From the NCBI GenBank assembly GCA_023424865.1, contig JAFADM010000612.1, positions 1-8,467 of the forward strand: a stretch of 8,467 bases of DNA. The letters run 5' to 3'. Under the pieces are notes generated by a model that was not told the origin of the DNA, did not search any database, and saw nothing but the letters and a program-made list of their open reading frames with translations. Source of the DNA: Bacillota bacterium. Its GTDB lineage: Bacteria > Bacillota_A > Clostridia > DSM-8532. The translations under genes were made by a program, and so were the position numbers. Below, in pieces: positions 6,810 to 8,467 of the stretch; positions within the stretch are counted from its first letter, which is position 1, and each line of letters opens with the position of its first letter.

Positions 6810-6854
6810 ATGATGAAAAAAAATGTTACAGAGTGAATGATGAAAAAAATTGTT
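6801..6854 (+). repeat. 27-bp tandem duplication across the response regulator start
   Basis: Bases 6801-6827 and 6828-6854 are head-to-tail copies differing at a single position (26/27 identical). Each copy carries CAGAGTGA, then ATGATG, a run of A and TGTT. The second copy contains the true start of the regulator. The first copy gives an in-frame ATG ATG (6810) followed by six further codons, M-M-K-K-N-V-T-E, and a TGA at 6834-6836 that abuts the real ATG at 6837. Because the unit is nine codons long, both starts share one frame. Confidence 0.9.
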
Positions 6855-7517
6855 ATTGTGGAAGACGATGTTTTCCTGCGGGAAGAATTAGAGTACATTT
6901 TTGAAAAGAAGGGATACGCTGTGGAGAGTATTTCTTCTTTTGCCTCGCCTCTGGAGGATATTGTGGGAAGGTATCCGTCCCTGGTGCTGCTGGATTTGAA
7001 TTTGCCGGGACAGTCCGGCTTCGAATTATGCCGCTCTCTTAAGGGGAAGGGCATAGGCCCGATTCTTGTTTTAACCTCCCGCAGCCAATTGAAGGATGAG
7101 CTTCACGCTTTTGAGCTTGGAGCAGACGACTACCTGACAAAGCCCTGCCATCCGGATCGTATGGCTGCTAGGGCTGAAAAGTTGCTTAAGCTTTATGAAA
7201 GCAGGCGTCATCTATTGAACGGACCAGGTTTTCAGCTTGATGAAAATACCTTTGAGGTTATTAAAGCCAATCAGTCACAAGCCTTACCTGAAAATGAAGG
7301 AAAGCTGTTGAGAGCCCTTATTAAGGAAGCGCCGGGAGCCGTCGCAAAGGAAACGCTGATGAAGTGTGTCTGGGGTACAAGCGACTATGTGGATGAGAAT
7401 ATATTGCAGGTAAATATGACAAGACTTAGGAAGAATCTTGGGAAAATAGGACTGGAACACATAATAGAAACCGTCCGGGGGACGGGCTACCGCATCAAGG
7501 AGGGGGAAAACCTGTGA
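6837..7517 (+). CDS. bceR: BceR-type OmpR-family response regulator
   Basis: A complete 226-residue regulator. The receiver domain (about 3-118) has the acidic pair Asp10-Asp11 (VEDD), phosphoacceptor Asp53 (LLDLNLPG), Thr80 (LVLTSR) and Lys102 in LTKPC; a Cys replaces the usual Phe after Lys-Pro. The winged-helix DNA-binding domain spans about 130-222, ending in ETVRGTGYRIKEG. It should be phosphorylated by the kinase encoded next (GTGA overlap) and activate the transporter promoter upstream of the ATPase gene. ATG 6837 and ATG 6840 are adjacent; the local binding site (GAGTGA) is poor and too close, so initiation may depend on ribosomes that finish the 8-codon frame ending at 6836, or those from the permease gene. 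The start region is part of a 27-bp tandem duplication. Order ATPase-permease-regulator-kinase differs from the B. subtilis bceRSAB order. Confidence 0.93.
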   Translation: MMKKIVIVEDDVFLREELEYIFEKKGYAVESISSFASPLEDIVGRYPSLVLLDLNLPGQSGFELCRSLKGKGIGPILVLTSRSQLKDELHAFELGADDYLTKPCHPDRMAARAEKLLKLYESRRHLLNGPGFQLDENTFEVIKANQSQALPENEGKLLRALIKEAPGAVAKETLMKCVWGTSDYVDENILQVNMTRLRKNLGKIGLEHIIETVRGTGYRIKEGENL

Positions 7518-8467
7518 AGAAGCGGCTTAGGTTTCTTACTCCCGATGTTTTTTTATGGATAGTGCTTTTGCTCCTCGCCAATGGTTTTTTTATACTTCTG
7601 GCCTGGCTGGCCTATCCGGCTTCTTTTCCCGGCCTCATTGCAGTGATGCTTATGTTCAGCTTCTCCTTAATGGGCATCGGATTATGGCGAAGCGCCTTGA
7701 GAAGGAAAAAAATCGAGGAGACCTTTTATGCCTTTCTGTCCGAACCCAACAGGAAGCATGAAAATGAGCTTATAAAAGCTTTGGGGAATTCCTTCGCTCC
7801 TTTGGTACATCAATTAGGCTTTAATATAAGAAACAGTGAACATTTAACAGGCGAGTCCCGGAAAAAAGCCCTTGCCTATGAGGAGTTTATTGAGGCCTGG
7901 GTGCATGAGATAAAAACGCCTCTTTCCCTGGCGGCGTTGGTGCTGGATAACCGGCGGGATGAGATGTCGGAACGGGTGCATCAACGGTTTGAGCATATCA
8001 AATATAAAATTGGTGAGGATGTGGACAGAATCCTTTATTATGGGAGGATGCAGTCTTCCCATTCCGATTATTCCTATGAAGCCGTGCTTTTATCGGATTG
8101 CTGCAAAACAGTGCTGGAGGAGTTAAGCTCGTTCATCGAGGAAAAGAAGGCTGAGGTAATTACCGTAATGGACGATATTCGGGTTATTACCGATGAAAAA
8201 ACCCTGCAATTTGTTCTTACCCAGATTATCGGCAATTCCCTTAAGTATTCCGTTAGCGGTAAAAAGGCTGTGATATGGCTTGAGGCCGGGATATCAGAAG
8301 ACGGGAAAAGGTATAACCTGGAAATAACCGATAACGGCCCCGGTGTTCCCGCCGCCGATTTGCCCTTTATTTTCGATAAGGGCTTTACCGGAAATCATAC
8401 AAACCGGAAAAAAGCCACTGGTATAGGCTTGTTTCTGGTTAAGCATTTTTGCGATGAAATGCAGATT
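7514..8467 (+). CDS. bceS: BceS-type intramembrane-sensing histidine kinase (3' end outside window)
   Basis: The frame opens at GTG 7514, overlapping the regulator stop (GTGA), with AAGGAGG (7497-7503) 10 nt upstream, and stays open to the last base: 318 residues seen. Two N-terminal hydrophobic segments (about 12-33 and 40-57) are joined by only a few residues (YPASFPG), and there is no HAMP domain; this is the intramembrane-sensing BceS plan, in which the transporter supplies the signal. The DHp domain has His131 in WVHEIKTPLSL. The ATPase domain shows the N-box (IIGNSLKYS, Asn241), G1 (DNGPGV, 273-278), F-box (FIFDKGFTG) and G2 (TGIGLFLVKH). Family members are about 330-350 aa, so probably only about 15-30 residues are missing. 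All catalytic motifs are intact. Expected partner is the adjacent regulator; the sensory complex would include the large permease. The symbol is a family-level label. Confidence 0.93.
   Translation, partial: MKKRLRFLTPDVFLWIVLLLLANGFFILLAWLAYPASFPGLIAVMLMFSFSLMGIGLWRSALRRKKIEETFYAFLSEPNRKHENELIKALGNSFAPLVHQLGFNIRNSEHLTGESRKKALAYEEFIEAWVHEIKTPLSLAALVLDNRRDEMSERVHQRFEHIKYKIGEDVDRILYYGRMQSSHSDYSYEAVLLSDCCKTVLEELSSFIEEKKAEVITVMDDIRVITDEKTLQFVLTQIIGNSLKYSVSGKKAVIWLEAGISEDGKRYNLEITDNGPGVPAADLPFIFDKGFTGNHTNRKKATGIGLFLVKHFCDEMQI

Noticed and set aside
6542..7054. 170-codon minus-strand frame across the permease-regulator junction
   Set aside because: It is antisense to two well-supported genes. Its Ser/Phe/Ile-rich repetitive middle simply reflects the 27-bp duplication and A-runs read backwards.
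7555..7761. 68-codon plus-strand frame within the start of the second kinase gene
   Set aside because: It is in another frame of the BceS-type kinase, whose own frame from GTG 7514 shows all kinase motifs.

Overview
The window looks like chromosomal DNA of a Gram-positive Firmicute, most likely a Clostridia-type anaerobe. The grounds are strong AGGAGG-like ribosome binding sites, tightly packed one-strand operons with ATGA overlaps, and a complete-looking Bce-type peptide-resistance cassette, a family centred on Firmicutes. Species cannot be read from the sequence. Every gene is on the + strand. I found no tRNA, rRNA, CRISPR array, insertion sequence or integrase.

Module 1 (1-3728) is an OmpR-family response regulator (only its C-terminal part is in the window), a two-TM sensor kinase, and an ABC-2 type transporter built from one ATPase and two similar 254-residue permeases. 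The regulator and kinase overlap by ATGA. An 86-nt gap holding 11-bp-spaced direct repeats and a weak promoter-like sequence leads into the transporter, whose three genes are joined by two more ATGA overlaps. The layout (regulator, kinase, ATPase, two permeases of about 250 aa) resembles LanFEG-like and other peptide or drug efflux/immunity transporters under two-component control. The ATPase has an acidic residue where the Q-loop glutamine is expected, as LanF proteins do.

A 200-nt intergenic region (3729-3928) separates the modules. It holds a strong hairpin (a terminator candidate with no clean U-run), then an inverted repeat and a -10-like sequence forming the probable regulated promoter of module 2.

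Module 2 (3929-8467) is a BceAB-RS-type cassette in the order ATPase, large FtsX-fold permease with a long extracellular domain, response regulator, intramembrane-sensing kinase (cut by the window end). In this family the transporter both confers resistance to cell-wall-targeting peptide antibiotics such as bacitracin and lantibiotics, and works as the flux sensor that activates the kinase. The regulator then switches on the transporter promoter. The junction between the permease and regulator genes is built from local duplications, including a 27-bp tandem repeat (26/27 identical) that copies the regulator's start region and makes an aborted 8-codon reading frame directly ahead of the real start.

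The transporter part of module 1 is visibly richer in G+C than module 2 (sampled 60-nt lines: 46/60 and 43/60 against 28/60 and 23/60), so the two modules may have different histories. No wholly new system is evident. The window is best read as two adjacent, independently regulated stress/resistance modules with some unusual regulatory and junction details.
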